This document shows, in pieces, positions 1 to 10,786 of a stretch of 60,000 nt of DNA; the first letter of the stretch is position 1; the number at the start of each line of letters is the position of its first letter. The position numbers and the translations under genes were made by a program. The notes below the pieces were generated by a model. That model was not told where the DNA came from. It saw nothing but the letters and a program-made list of their open reading frames with translations, and ran no database searches. The stretch is from Adiantum capillus-veneris (Eukaryota > Streptophyta > Polypodiopsida > Polypodiales > Pteridaceae), in assembly GCA_014529385.2 (NCBI GenBank), contig CM043962.1:47045098-47105097 (forward strand), read 5' to 3'.

Positions 1-76
1 GCAATGCTTCATCAACTTTGTATAGACTAACTATACTAATGCCACTATTGGCCACCGTGACCTCCAAGTGGGAGGT
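1..76 (+). mobile_element. 3' end of copia element A (internal region and polypurine tract)
   Basis: The first 76 bases run into a polypurine tract, AAGTGGGAGGT at 66-76, directly followed by an LTR beginning TGTTGGGG. The same tract and LTR start occur at 9,547-9,558 and 21,231-21,242, each downstream of recognisable copia pol. I therefore infer that this is the 3' end of a plus-strand copia element whose coding part lies left of the window. No coding sequence is visible in these 76 bases. Confidence 0.7.
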
Positions 77-291
77 TGTTGGGGTGTAGGCCAGGTGGCT
101 GTGGGAAACCGCCCCTGTTTATACTTTCACCTAAATGAATATAGGGAGAGAAAGGGAGAGAGTTGACTACTCTCTCACTTTCCTCTCCACTAATCCAAAC
201 TCCCTGCTGTGTACTGTGCTTCATCCCCTTCCCCATTATCTTCTTCCCCTCTCTTGCACACACTCCGTACACGCACTACACATGCACAACA
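77..291 (+). mobile_element. 3' LTR of copia element A
   Basis: This 215-bp segment starts TGTTGGGG immediately after a polypurine tract and ends GCACAACA, giving the inverted termini TGTTG/CAACA. Those termini and the length fit the LTR at 34,274-34,505 (232 bp). The interior is pyrimidine-rich (CTCTC runs), as in the LTRs at 9,558 and 21,242. No primer-binding site follows position 291, so it is a 3' rather than a 5' LTR. The left target duplication lies outside the window. Confidence 0.65.
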
Positions 292-570
292 TTGAAGGCA
301 TATGGCTCGATGCAAGTGCTCGAGGAGGTTCGTGTCCAGAGTGTCGACTCTTCAAATGCACTGATAGTCTGTTTTTAGCAGATGAGAAGCAAGGGCCTCT
401 CTAGATGCAATCACATACACAAGCATCTTGAAGGCATCTGGCTCTAGGTAAGATGCTGATATGGGCACAAAAATTCACAAGTACATTGTTGAAAAAAGAT
501 GTCGTGCTTGGTAGCCTTGGTAGATATGTATGCCGAATGTGGTGCGCTTGAGAAAGCACAGAATCCTGCA
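292..570 (+). pseudogene. PPR-protein gene relic
   Basis: Two pieces read as pentatricopeptide-repeat protein on the plus strand. At about 285-345 one frame reads TLKAYGSMQVLEE. At 403-570 the frames read DAITYTSILKASGS, then KIHKYIVEK, then (after frame changes) DVVLGS and VDMYAECGALEKAQ. These are the usual motifs of plant PLS-class PPR proteins, which bind organellar RNA. A stop after ASGSR and at least two frameshifts show decay. The relic begins exactly where LTR A ends, so the retrotransposon inserted into or beside it. Nothing further downstream to 2 kb is recognisable as PPR. The identification is by motif only; PPR subclass and function cannot be assigned. Confidence 0.6.
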
Positions 571-1990
571 GACCTGTAATAACTAAGAAAAAAAGCAATG
601 AGCTGAGGGATAAAATAAGAGAATAAGGATATGCCGTGGAGAGCAAGTGGGTGCACTGGGGGTCTGTAGCGGAGCAACCAGAGGGGTGATTGTAGTGCTC
701 AGAAGTCGTTGCCAAACGATGACCAGTTGCAGATGGGGATCAAGGACAAAGCGAGCTGAGAAAAGGACAAGAAGGGGAGCGAGCTATCAAGGAGCCCTCT
801 GACAACAAGGAGGAACACTGAGACGAGATCCAAGAGGGGAAAATGGCAGAATCATTGAGTCTTCTAACAACTTCTACATTGTGGAGTCTTTGAACACTCT
901 ATGGTAGAGCTTCCTTCATCTTCTTGACATTCCCCTGCCACAACAGTTGATGACCCCAAATATGCAGCTAACGTTGGAACTATCAACACCATCACTCACC
1001 ATGACTTACTGAGAAATCATGGAGCCTGCGGGACAATCTGAATGGACATAGTGCTTTGTTTTTTCATGATGGGAAATAGCTTACTCAGCAATCATGGAGG
1101 TAGAGAGTGTGGTTTGTTCTCTTCAGATGCTATAAACCTTGCATCTTTGTGTACAGATCGTATATCTCTAGGATATAACTCGTGAGCCATGTTGATCTCA
1201 AGGATGGATGCTAAATGTAAAGTAGCACTACTAGGTTTTTGGTTTTTGAATGTCTCCCATAAGGATTGTGGCCACGACTTGTCCACTTTAAGAATTGGAT
1301 GCTTCTCATGAGACTTCACCTCGTCTATAGTGTTTGCCAATACCTTCGCTTCCCCGAGTATTGACATTACGTTAGTGCCAGATAGCTATGCTATAGGCGT
1401 CCGTCATCACGAGGAGCCGCTAACAATTGTTTGGTAAGAATGGTCTTTGATCCAACCTATACAATCCCTCATGAGCATAATTTGTCAAACCTCTCATGGC
1501 TTTATTGGTTTTGACAAATCTCACATTCGGTTTGTTGATCAGAGGATGCCTCTCCTCTAGGTCTTCATTGATTGTCACTCTCAAAGATACTGTAGCTTTT
1601 CTTGCAGTTTGTATGTCTCTAAGTGGAGTAGAAAACCCTGATGGTGGATGATTTTTCAAGGGTAAGGCTCACTCAAAACTCTCAACATAGTCCCTGACAA
1701 GCCCACTTTGGCTTAGTGCACATATGTCTTTTTGCCCATGGTCAAGTCTCTCAGAAGTAAGGTCTTTCTGATCTTTTGGTCTCTAAAAACTGGTCTTGGG
1801 GTACCCTAAAAGTTTGGAATGAGGAAACCTGACTCAATTTGGAGTTGTCTATCAAAAGTTAGAGCAATTTTGGTGAATTGCACTTGAAACAACACTCCAA
1901 ACAGTCTCAAAACAACACTCAAAATAGTTTCAGGACCAGGATACAGGAACTTTGGCTTGTATCTTGGTCTCCAGAAGGTATTTTTAGCTC
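571..1990. other. No recognised gene
   Basis: Short open frames occur on the minus strand (1,092-1,367 and 1,420-1,659), but neither resembles a family I know and neither has clear splice signals. The first 300 bp are purine-rich. I see no LTR ends, tRNA or satellite here. Confidence 0.5.
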
Positions 1991-2039
1991 AAACTTGAGA
2001 TTTGAGATGTACTCAAGTATGTCTACAAGCTCATCAAGT

Positions 2040-3720
2040 CAGATATCCCCACTATGAAGAGGTTCACGGATTGTGATCCATGACCCCCTGTCAAATTTTC
2101 ACTCCAAATTTTGACAATATGTAGAACAGTTCATATGAGGATTTGTGTCAATTTTCATCAAATTCTGAGGTTGGGGGACATGGATTACGATCCATGTTAC
2201 ACCACATCTGGATTTGATATTTGGGCAGCTTGTTGCACTCTATGTCCACAAGCTAAATCTCAAATCTTGGACTTGTTTTGCTAGGTCGACTGCTCAACAC
2301 TAGGTTTGCACTACGGTTTTCAATATGTCACATATTTTGCTTCCTTTTAACCTAAATTTGTTCAGTTGTTTCCAAAACTAAGCTTGGGGATATGTTTCTT
2401 TATGTGTGCACTACTAATCTAGAAAATTTCAGGTCAACCTGTAACCATGGGTACAAGGTTTGGATTTTGTCAGAATGTTTGATAGTTTTGGGCTTTTGAA
2501 TTGGATTTTGATGTCCAAATTCAGTTTTGAAAAGACCACTACACTCCTGGCGACCTGCTCTAGCTATGGTGCAAACATGGTCTCAGTCAGTGATAGAGGG
2601 ACATGGATCGCGATCCATGTATCCTTGTGTCAGATTGCACTCAAACTTGGTACACACCTTCTCCTTGGTATACTAGTCCTAGCTATATGGTTTGTGTGTG
2701 GTTTGGACTTGATTAGGTCAATCAAAAGTCAATTCCCATGTTTATTTTGGCGGTTTTTCACTTTGAACTATTTTGGCCTTTTTGATCCAGTTTTTGAACC
2801 TTTTTTGGCAATCCCCCTTTGGAAATTTTTGTTCACAATGGTCTTCACTGCAGGCTGGTATAGTTTCTGTCCAAAAATTTACATGGCGGACATGGATCGC
2901 GATCCATGTTCCATCACTTCTGGATCTGAAATTTAGTGTGTTGATAGACTATGATGTTTGTAGCCCATTCCCAATTTTTTTATAAAAAAATTGGGATCAG
3001 GTTTGCTCAACCAAAAATAAATTTTATAGTTTGTTGTGACAGTTTTGACAATGTTCTATTTTGGCTCTTTTGACCGCTTTTTACAAATTTTTGGCAAATG
3101 CTTCTTTTGTGAAAAGTGTTTGTCTATGCCTTAGCTACCTACTGCTCAAACCTCAGTCCAAATTCTTCATGGGGGACATGGATCACAATCCATGTCCATT
3201 AGATCTGGACACCAATTTTGGCGTGCTAATTACTTGCAATGTAGTAGTCTACTCCACCACTTATTTTTGGATTTGGACAAATTGTGTCAGCCAAAAGCAA
3301 GTTTTTCTGTCTGCCTTGAGATTTTTGACTAGTTTTTGTTTTTGGTTATTTCATAACTTTTTTTCATTTTTTTCTATGGTGCCTTGTAAGAAAGTTGTTC
3401 TCAAAATCTCAAGATTTGCCCCATTTTGTGTCTGAAATGCATGTTTTGCTGCTTTTTTCCCTATCATCCAATTTTGATGCGATTTTTGAATTTTTCTTTC
3501 AAACAAACTTTCTCAGAGCAATGTTCCACTGATGCATATTGTCACTGATCACTTTTCTGGGAAAATGGTCTCTGAGGTACATGGATTTTGATCCATGTTT
3601 CTCCACAGAATCTGTTCAAACTTTCTAGAGTGCTTCTAGAGAGTCTGATAATGCCCTCGATAAATTTGTGAATTTGGATCACTTTTGAGGTCTCTACTAT
3701 CAAAATTTTTAGAATTTTAG
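2040..3720. repeat. Diverged tandem array built round an 18-bp palindrome
   Basis: Six copies of a dyad related to CATGGATCGCGATCCATG start at 2,065, 2,179, 2,602, 2,891, 3,177 and 3,580. Copies 3 and 4 are perfect palindromes; the others differ in the central CGCG (TGTG, TACG, CACA, TTTG), as CpG deamination would produce, or by one flanking base. Sequence following the dyad is also shared (for example TCTGGAT then TGAAATTT-like), and three neighbouring copies are spaced about 286-289 bp, so this is an old tandem repeat and not a chance motif. The array lies just left of a decayed tRNA-Asp primer site in minus orientation. I infer it could be untranslated DNA of an Athila/Tat-like element, whose relatives are known to carry tandem repeats. 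Long open frames here (2,460-2,936; 3,061-3,435) are Phe/Leu-rich by composition and I do not call them genes. Confidence 0.65.
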
Positions 3721-4114
3721 AGTTATTATCATTTTTGTCAAAATATGGTTTTCACCCCTTTTCCCCCTGATCGTTTAGTTCAAATTCGACGATTGTATTT
3801 TCTACTTACTCTACTAAGTACTAAAATGAATCTAGCAACAAAGTCAACAAAACGATACAAAATTAGGTCAAATGGAAAATGGTACAACACTTTGAAGGTA
3901 ACGAGAAAATCGAAGAATGAAATGTTTTTGGCTATCTCACTCACAACCCTCTTTACCTCTTGAGAATAGCTCTAGCCTCGACTTCTAGACTCTACCAAGC
4001 ACTAAACCCCGTGTCTAGCTGCTTCACTTCTAAAGTGTAAATGGAATGGAAAGACAAATCTTTGGAAAAGAACGCTCTAAATATGCACTAGGTCACTCAC
4101 CGTCTAAGGATCAT

Positions 4115-4132
4115 TCCCCAGCAACAGCGCCA
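4115..4132 (-). promoter_or_regulatory. Decayed tRNA-Asp-type primer-binding site
   Basis: On the minus strand this reads TGGCGCTGTTGCTGGGGA, two transitions away from the tRNA-Asp primer site TGGCGCCGTTGCCGGGGA used by Athila/Tat Ty3/gypsy elements. The differences are C to T. It implies an old minus-strand element with its LTR to the right (from about 4,133) and internal DNA to the left. The LTR edge is not clean, so only the primer site is called. Confidence 0.55.
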
Positions 4133-5530
4133 AGGTCAACGGGTCACCGTGATTGAATGTCTCCATCATAGCTATCTAACGCTAACATAATGCGTCAATA
4201 CTCAGGGAAGCAACTCGGATGGGGCACGAAGACTCTTTGAGGTTGTCAGTCCTCAAAAAGTGAACGCATTAACTCAACAAGCAATGATCATAAAATTTTC
4301 CTATGTCCTTTCTTACCGTTGTAGGTCATCACGCCAATTCGACACTCGAATGGACTTGAAATGCAATGAAACTTTAGGAGGAGGTCTAAGACACCTAGGG
4401 GCACCAAGTTTGGTCGCAATCCGACAAGGTACCAAAATCACGATCTATCATGAAAAAGGTCTTGAAAATTGCAACAAAACTATTTAGAAAGGTTGCTCTA
4501 TGGTCTAGAAACACTCTCCTATGGTCAAAACGTCAAAAAACAATGATTTAAGCACTCAAATCTGAAGATTGGGCTCACTAACACGTAATCCTAAACCTTT
4601 AAAAAAATGACAATGCTTACACTTGAATGAAAGAGCAAAGAGAGAGGAAAACAATGCAAGTTTCAGAATTGAAAACGGATTACCCAATCATAGTTGCAAT
4701 GATTACAAATGCGAGCTTTGTAGTCGCTTGAGCGTACGTACAAGCGAGCTCTTTTCTCTTCCAAAGATACACCTCTTTCCACATTAAGGTTATTGACCTT
4801 TATATTTGAATGAAAAAAGGTCGGCTCACATGGGCTTTTACACATCATAATTATTGACCTTTATACTTAGAGATTTCTAAATGGAAAGTCGTCGACTCAC
4901 ATGGACTTTTACACTTATCATAACTGAATTTCAACTCATGAAATTGACATGCTACTCTGCAAAAATCAGGATTTACACACAGTGTAGCTACATTAGCTTG
5001 AAAAAAGAATAAAATACAAATGCGATGTTCAGCTAAGTGTCCAGCTAGGTGGGTACCTGTTCAGTCAATCCACCAACGATAGAATGCATGGACAAGACTT
5101 GAATCGGCAAGCATCTTTAACTGGTGGTGCCCAAATGACACAAGCAAGACTGTGGAAACACACAAATGATGAGCTTGGCTCAACAATCATCTTTCATCAG
5201 TCATGCCCAAGTGGCACAACATTAAGGCCAAAAGGACCCACAAAGGGCCGTGTACGAAAGTGATTTAATTGCTAATTAGCGAAGTTTTGATGGTCAAAAT
5301 GGCTCCAAACTTGGATGTTTTGAGTTAGGTTGAGGCTATGAAATGCATATCTAATACATTTAAACCATATCTAGATACATAACTTCATGTACAAAGAAAA
5401 CATCAATTTTATTGTTTTCCTCGTGGATTCACCTCAAAGCTTGTGTGCATTCAATCACCTTGCATCAAATGCACTGTTCCAACTTTCAAACAACTCTTTA
5501 TTATCCTTTCACTTTCTTATAGGCCATTCT
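4133..5530. other. No recognised gene; probable old LTR remnant
   Basis: Downstream of the tRNA-Asp primer site the sequence is non-coding. A short tandem pair lies at about 4,790-4,850 and 4,851-4,922, each starting TTATTGACCTTTATA and containing a GACTCACATGG or GGCTCACATGG block. The stretch may be the remains of the LTR belonging to the 4,115 primer site, but I could not define its end. Confidence 0.35.
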
Positions 5531-5571
5531 GTGTGTGTGGTTGTGTGTATGTGTGTGTGTGTGTGTGTGTG
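5531..5571. repeat. (GT)n microsatellite
   Basis: Nearly pure GT dinucleotide tract with a few interruptions. The open frames crossing it encode Val/Cys runs and are artefacts. Confidence 0.9.
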
Positions 5572-7900
5572 ACCTTCATCCTTTCTTCTTTAAAGGTTTC
5601 TTCGTGCTGGAAGCTTTACCATTTTGACTTTGGCGTTCATATTCAATGCTCCATTAAACTTTTCCAAAGTATCTCTTATATATTCCACTTTATATTCGTT
5701 GCAATGTCCAATTCAACACATGTAGTCATAAGTTTCATATGAATATTAAGCTCAAGGAGGAGTATGTGACTACTAGAAGTCTTAAAAATGCAAACGATGT
5801 CAAACTACTCCAAAGAAAGGGGGAGGGGGGAATGTTTTTGTGAACAAATGATAGCTTGCATTGGGTAGACCTAAGAAATGGAAGACATCCACTCCTTTCA
5901 TCCCCCTCATGATTTGATAAGTTTTGTTGGATATGGGGTGAGCACTTTATTAGAATACTAGTCCAAGCTATATCCATCACACATTTACCGTGGAAAATGT
6001 AGTTGTTATCTTCAAAATAAACTACCTCTAAATAAAGCAAGTATTATAGAACTTGCTAAACAAAATAACCTCTAACACATTTGAACAAAACATTACAAGC
6101 TCATAAAGAAAAATCAATAGGATTGAGAGCAATAGAGACAATGTTAGCTCAAATTGTATATTTGGAATAACACAAAATATGTTCATAACTTGAGGCATGG
6201 ATCCAACATCATATCTAGACATCCTAGTGCAATTAGTCCCTCAATAAGAAAAACCTTGTTGGAATTCATTGGGATAAAATTGTATCTCATGAACCTTGAA
6301 AGTACCTTACGTGCAAACAAAGCTAATTTTGGGTTTCAGAGTAATTGGTGTAGAAGGCACAACAACACAACATTGTGTAGCCAAAATAAGTAGTGCATGT
6401 AACAATTGTTTTCCTTTTTGACATTTTTTCTCTCTCCCAAGAAAGTAATCGTTATCAAGTATTCTATTTGTAGAAGAAGTAACCAGCACATTTGTACTAC
6501 AATTTGCATGAGAATTTGCATCAAGGAGTTTCTTACGTGGGCTTTCTTCATGATCACAACCCTACCTTTGGGAACCTCACTCAAACTTAATACACCTAAG
6601 AGGGACACTAAACATGATTATAAGGACTTAAACTAGAAACATATGGTATCAAGCAAGCTAGTAAAAGCTTCACAAGACAAGCCCAAAGGAAGAAAAATTG
6701 GAGTGATTGAGGATCTCATTTCCCCCCTTTTGCATCATGTAGGAGAGCACAAGAAAAGTGGTCAATAGATGGCAAGAGAGGTCTAGAAGATAGATCAAGA
6801 GAGGTGAGAGTAGGCACAAGCGACAAGAGAAGCTATTGGCTAGGTGAGATGTTGTGAGAGAGCTCAAAACATTGGACAATGCATGTGCATGTAGAAGAAA
6901 CTTATGCACGTATAGCATGTAGTCCAATGACAACTCCATTGACCCTTCTCTCTACTTAAACTAGCAAGATATGGTGCCAACCAAGCTTGGGCATGGCTTC
7001 ACAAAACAAGCCCTAAGCGTTTCCACCATGTGTCTTGGCGTTTTACCCCCTTTTCGAAGCCATTCGAGCCATCAAAAACTTCATTTGAGCTACGGTTGAG
7101 GAGCTGCATTTTTCAGCCCTCTTTTGACAGTTTATGCTGCGTTTTTGGGTCGAAACGGAGGTTTTTGGCATAGCTTTCACACCCGGACTCGGATACATGT
7201 GATCCAGTAGTCTACCTTGGGGTTTTGGCACGCTCGGACGCGCTCGTCATATCAGAATTTTAAAATTCTGAACGCTGAATTTTCTACAGCAGTAGTTGTT
7301 TATTGTGTGTCGAGGATTCCACACATGGTTTGCTCTCAGATGTAAGAGTGATATTTGCTGCAAGTTTCCTCACAGGTGGGAGGATACGATGTATGCCTTA
7401 TGTGGTTTGATGCTCAGGGAGACTAATGTGATTGCATTTTGAGCTCAACAATGTATGCCTCGAGCATGTTTTTTGGCAGTCACAGGTAGAACAGGTATTT
7501 GTGTACTAGATTTGCAGGTATTTGCAATGATGTATGCAAAGTGTGGAGATTGGTGCATGCATTTGGAGTGAGGTTTGATGCGCTTTTGTTGCTCATGGTT
7601 TTGAGCGTACAGTCAGTTTGGTTACTGGTTTTGTGGTCGTTTTACTGATGAGACTCTGGCGAAATTTTCCCAGGAGTTTTCTGCGCATCATTTATGCGAT
7701 CTAGGTAGAGATTGCGGGTTGCACTCAGCATTTGCGTTCGGTGTTCTCTGCAGGTGGGAGATCTGTGCGTGTGTATGCATCGATACCGCACAGTGTGGGC
7801 TTGGTGATTAGCTCACGGGTTTGACAGGCGTACAATTATCTTGGCACACTCACAGGAGTGAGTATTGTGATGTATGCTTGTGTGGCTACGAGCTAGGTAG
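5572..7900. other. No recognised gene; A/T-rich retrotransposon debris
   Basis: No open frame here resembles a known family. Two short related blocks occur at about 6,644 (TGGTATCAAGCAAGC) and 6,972 (TGGTGCCAACCAAGC), each followed by a GCTTCACAA-ACAAGCCC string. The first is reminiscent of an initiator-tRNA primer site but lacks the GAGC part. From about 7,260 the base composition (GTG/TTG-rich) becomes like that of relic B downstream, so 7,260-7,900 is probably its degraded gag region. Confidence 0.4.
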
Positions 7901-7910
7901 CCGGATTCGA

Positions 7911-9478
7911 GAGCACTTTGGTGCAGATTACATGAAATGTATGATAGATATGAGTCATCACGGACTCGTGTGAGACATGTACATTCACGAGCACGCCGAC
8001 AGGTAACATGTTGGTATTGTGGTCGTTCTGGACACGTTAGACGGCACTGTTTTCGTCGTATGCGACATCGTAGGAGACATGGCAGTCTCAGAGATGTGTG
8101 TAGTGATGCCATGGACTCAGTTGCTTTGACAGTTGAGGCACATGTAGTGACGGAGTATACTAGTGACGGGGATGTCACTTTTACCTCGAGCTATGCACGA
8201 GATGCTATACATGTGGATAGTGCACTCCCTTCGTAGTGGTTGCTAGACGCAGATGCTATGTTTCATGTCACGCCGCATCGTGCATGGTTTTGTAGCTATT
8301 CTAGTGGGATGCTTGGCAGTGTACGTTTGACCGATGGATCGGTGCATGCGATAGTAGGTGCAGGAGATGTGAGACTGTCATTACCGAGTGGTGCATCTTA
8401 CTTGTTACGACATGTGCGCTATGTACCAGATTTGACAGTGAGTTTGATCTCGATTGGTCAGCTTAGAGATTGTGGATGTCAGATTTCGCTACGAGAGCGA
8501 GATTTTGTGATGCATTTGGGTTCGCTAGTGATTGCGAGAGGTGCCAGGAGTGGTACAGGTTACCCATTGCATGTGGATCACGAGAGAGACGGTGTTGTCT
8601 CTGTGATCATGCAGCCAGGTAGAGAGCGAGAGAGCAGGCGAGTCTCTTTTGCTTGTGGGTTGCAGGATGCTTTGCATGGAGTGCAGAGTAGTGAGCTCGT
8701 TGTGCACACAGTTGAGGCACGACTTGAGCAGTCACACAGAGAGGTGACAGAGTCAGACATGCATGCTTTGCTAGTGACTGAGCAAAGCAGAGAGTCAGTT
8801 GTGCGAGATACTTCTATGCAGGATAGACAGATAGAGCGGTCTTGCTCTAGTGAATCACGACAGGAGGACGTTGTGCAAGAGTCTATGCATACGGAGTTAG
8901 AGCATGAGAGCTCTAGTGAGTCACATCAGATTGAGTGGTCATGTTTGCAGTGGATGATTGCAGAGGAGGCTGAGACATCAGCGATTATGTAATCATTCCT
9001 TTCTATGCTCGACAGTGAGCATGGGGATATAGTTGTGCAGGATATGTCTTCCAGCAGACACCTAGAGCAGTTGGTTTGCTCTGAGGTTGCACGACAGGTT
9101 GATGCGTCTTTTGTGGACAGTCAGGAGATGCATGTGGCTAACACGCCTTGTCAGTCAGAGATGCCTATTGCCAGGGATATATATGTTGATGCATGCTCTG
9201 TAGAGCTAGCAGGGCCCGCTAGCATTGCATCGGCATTCGGTGGTCTCATGTATGAGATGTGGATCTTGAGACCAGATATCGCAGCTGCAGTGGGAGCATT
9301 TGCAGTTGGGGTTGTCAGTCGTTTGCTGACTGATGATGGCATAGTGCACGAGGGAGATATGCAGGTATTGCGTACATACTTGCAGTACGTGTGCGGTACA
9401 TCTGGTGGTGTATGGACTTACACGGGAGTAGGACAGCCAGATGCACACGATCACAGCCAGCCAGTGGGTATCGATTGA
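7911..9478 (+). pseudogene. Copia relic B: gag zinc knuckle, protease, linker and RT tail; integrase and RT core absent
   Basis: One reading frame runs through 7,937-9,478 with only two stops (at 8,236 and 8,992). In order it shows a CX2CX4HX4C gag knuckle (CWYCGRSGHVRRHC); a protease-like block WLLDADAMFHVTPH, where DSGA has become DADA, followed by LPSGASYLLRHVRYVP; then about 150 residues rich in Ser, Glu, Arg and His; and last FGGLMYEMWILRPDIAAAVG with VVSR, which matches the connection between RT and RNase H in copia (LMYAM-TRPDIA-AVG). The integrase and the RT catalytic core are missing with no loss of frame. The same arrangement is seen at 15.6-16.8 kb and, inverted, at 58.0-59.3 kb, so it is a lineage character and not a local accident. 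A polypurine tract and LTR follow. It is not functional as an autonomous element. Confidence 0.75.
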
Positions 9479-9557
9479 GAGCGGTTTTCTCTCACCTTTT
9501 GAATTCTTTAGACTAAGTTCTCTTGCTTAAAGACACAGTCGCCTTTAAGTGGGAGGT
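9479..9557 (+). mobile_element. 3' untranslated end and polypurine tract of element B
   Basis: The coding frame ends at 9,478. After about 70 bp comes the tract TTTAAGTGGGAGGT, ending at 9,557 and abutting an LTR start. This is the same tract as in elements A and C. Confidence 0.75.
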
Positions 9558-9780
9558 TGTTGGGGTATAGGCGTCTGTGCCTTGCCCGGCCGCCCAGAGT
9601 CTGAGCGCCCGCTGACTTGTATACCTTATACATAGCATAAGTGTATAGGGGGCTGCTCACTCTTTGAGTCTCCCCACCCACATTGAGTGTGTGTCTCCTT
9701 CTCTCTCTCACACTCTCCGTCTGTGGTGCTCCCCAATCCCCTTCATACAGATCTTCCTATTCTCCTTTTTTGATTCATGC
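9558..9780 (+). mobile_element. 3' LTR of copia element B (right end approximate)
   Basis: Starts TGTTGGGGTATAGG directly after the polypurine tract and contains a CGCCCAG block and pyrimidine-rich U5-like sequence, as the C LTR does. Relatives are 215-232 bp, which would put the end near 9,780. The expected CAACA end is not clear; the sequence there reads CATGCAAGA and merges into the fold-back element. Confidence 0.6.
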
Positions 9781-10285
9781 AAGAATGTCTCACTTCCCCG
9801 TTCTTTACTTTGTTCCATCTTTCCCAACGCTCTAGATCTCTTGACATAATGTACATTCATAACTTTAAAATGAAATAATATTTGAAGCTTTTGACATCAC
9901 CAAATGCATTTGGAATGCCCAAAAACCCTGGGAACATTCCGACACCTGGAGAGGCTCTTATGGCAGAAAAGCCTCTATAGTCCACTGGGTCAAATGAAGC
10001 GAGACCCCCCTTCTTTGCTTCATTCGGGCCAGTGGCCTGTAGAGACTTTTTTGCCATAACAACCTCCCCAAGTGTCGGAATGAGGCATGTAGACATTCGT
10101 TCCTAGGGTTTTTGGGCATTCTAAATGCATTAGTGATGTCAAAAGATTTAGATGTTGTTTCATGTCAAAGTTATGAATGTACATTGTGTCAAGAGAGCCC
10201 GAGCATTGGGAAAGATGGAACAAAGTAAAAAATTGGATAATGAGACTGTCCTACACATGGCAAAAAAGGGATAGATCTACCTATC
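9735..10285. repeat. Long imperfect fold-back (inverted repeat)
   Basis: Two arms of roughly 260 bp face each other round a loop at 10,001-10,016. Anchors: CCACTGGGTCAAATGAAGC at 9,982-10,000 pairs with 10,017-10,035; TACTTTGTTCC at 9,806-9,816 pairs with 10,218-10,228; CATTCATAACTTT, ATGCATTTRGAATGCCC and ATTCCGACAC also recur inverted. The arms are diverged with small indels. The outer left arm overlaps the presumed end of LTR B. It may be a fold-back (MITE-like) element or an inverted duplication. I see no transposase and no clean target duplication. Confidence 0.75.
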
Positions 10286-10600
10286 CCCTTTTTTGCTTCA
10301 TGCAAGCAAGTGACATGTAAAGGATTTTTTTCCCCTCCCTGTTGTTGCTCTCCTATTGGGCATAGCACTTAACTTTTTTGTTTGGCATGTTCTAGCAGCT
10401 TCTTCTTCAAATATTTTTGTGATGGCTTTGAGAATGGATCAAGAAGAGGAGAGATGCATGCAATCATGTCACAAGTAGAGGAATCCATCTCAATGGGCAT
10501 AAATATGGAGACGACAAGAGTAAGGGGCTCATGATTTTTTTGCAACATTTGCACCTCTTTTTTGTCTTTACAGGACACTAGACTTGCTTTGTGATGAAAT
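10286..10600. other. No recognised gene
   Basis: A/T-rich spacer between the fold-back and the GA microsatellite. It includes a further TTTTTTGCTTCATGCAAGC block like those inside the fold-back arms, but no coding signal. Confidence 0.4.
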
Positions 10601-10610
10601 TGAAGTGAAA

Positions 10611-10678
<68 letters not shown>

Positions 10679-10786
10679 TCAGAAGAAAATATCCTTAGTG
10701 TTCAAATTGAAGTGAAAGATGAAAGGGAAAAAGAGAGAGAGAAAATGTCAGAAGCATATATCCTTAGTGGTCAAATTGAAGTGTTT
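10600..10786 (+). repeat. Tandem pair with an expanded (GA)n core
   Basis: Two units share ATTGAAGTGAAAGATGA, a GA-rich core, then ATGTCAGAAG and ATATCCTTAGTG. In the first the core is a pure (GA)n tract at 10,614-10,675. In the second it is a short impure GAAAGGGAAAAAGAGAGAG. The open frame at 10,676-10,951 reads across the second unit and repeats the peptide MSE-ILS-QIEV, but it matches no family I know, so I annotate a repeat and not a gene. Confidence 0.7.

Noticed and set aside
2460-3435. Long open frames of 158 and 124 residues
   Set aside because: They are Phe/Leu/Trp-rich through T-rich composition and lie across the diverged tandem array; no family resemblance and no splice structure.
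6640-6660. TGGTATCAAGC as a copia primer site
   Set aside because: Only the first half matches the tRNA-Met site and no LTR edge precedes it.
7490-7570. MMYAKCGDW peptide suggesting PPR
   Set aside because: Only one short motif match, without neighbouring PPR sequence; it lies in the degraded gag region of relic B, so chance is likely.
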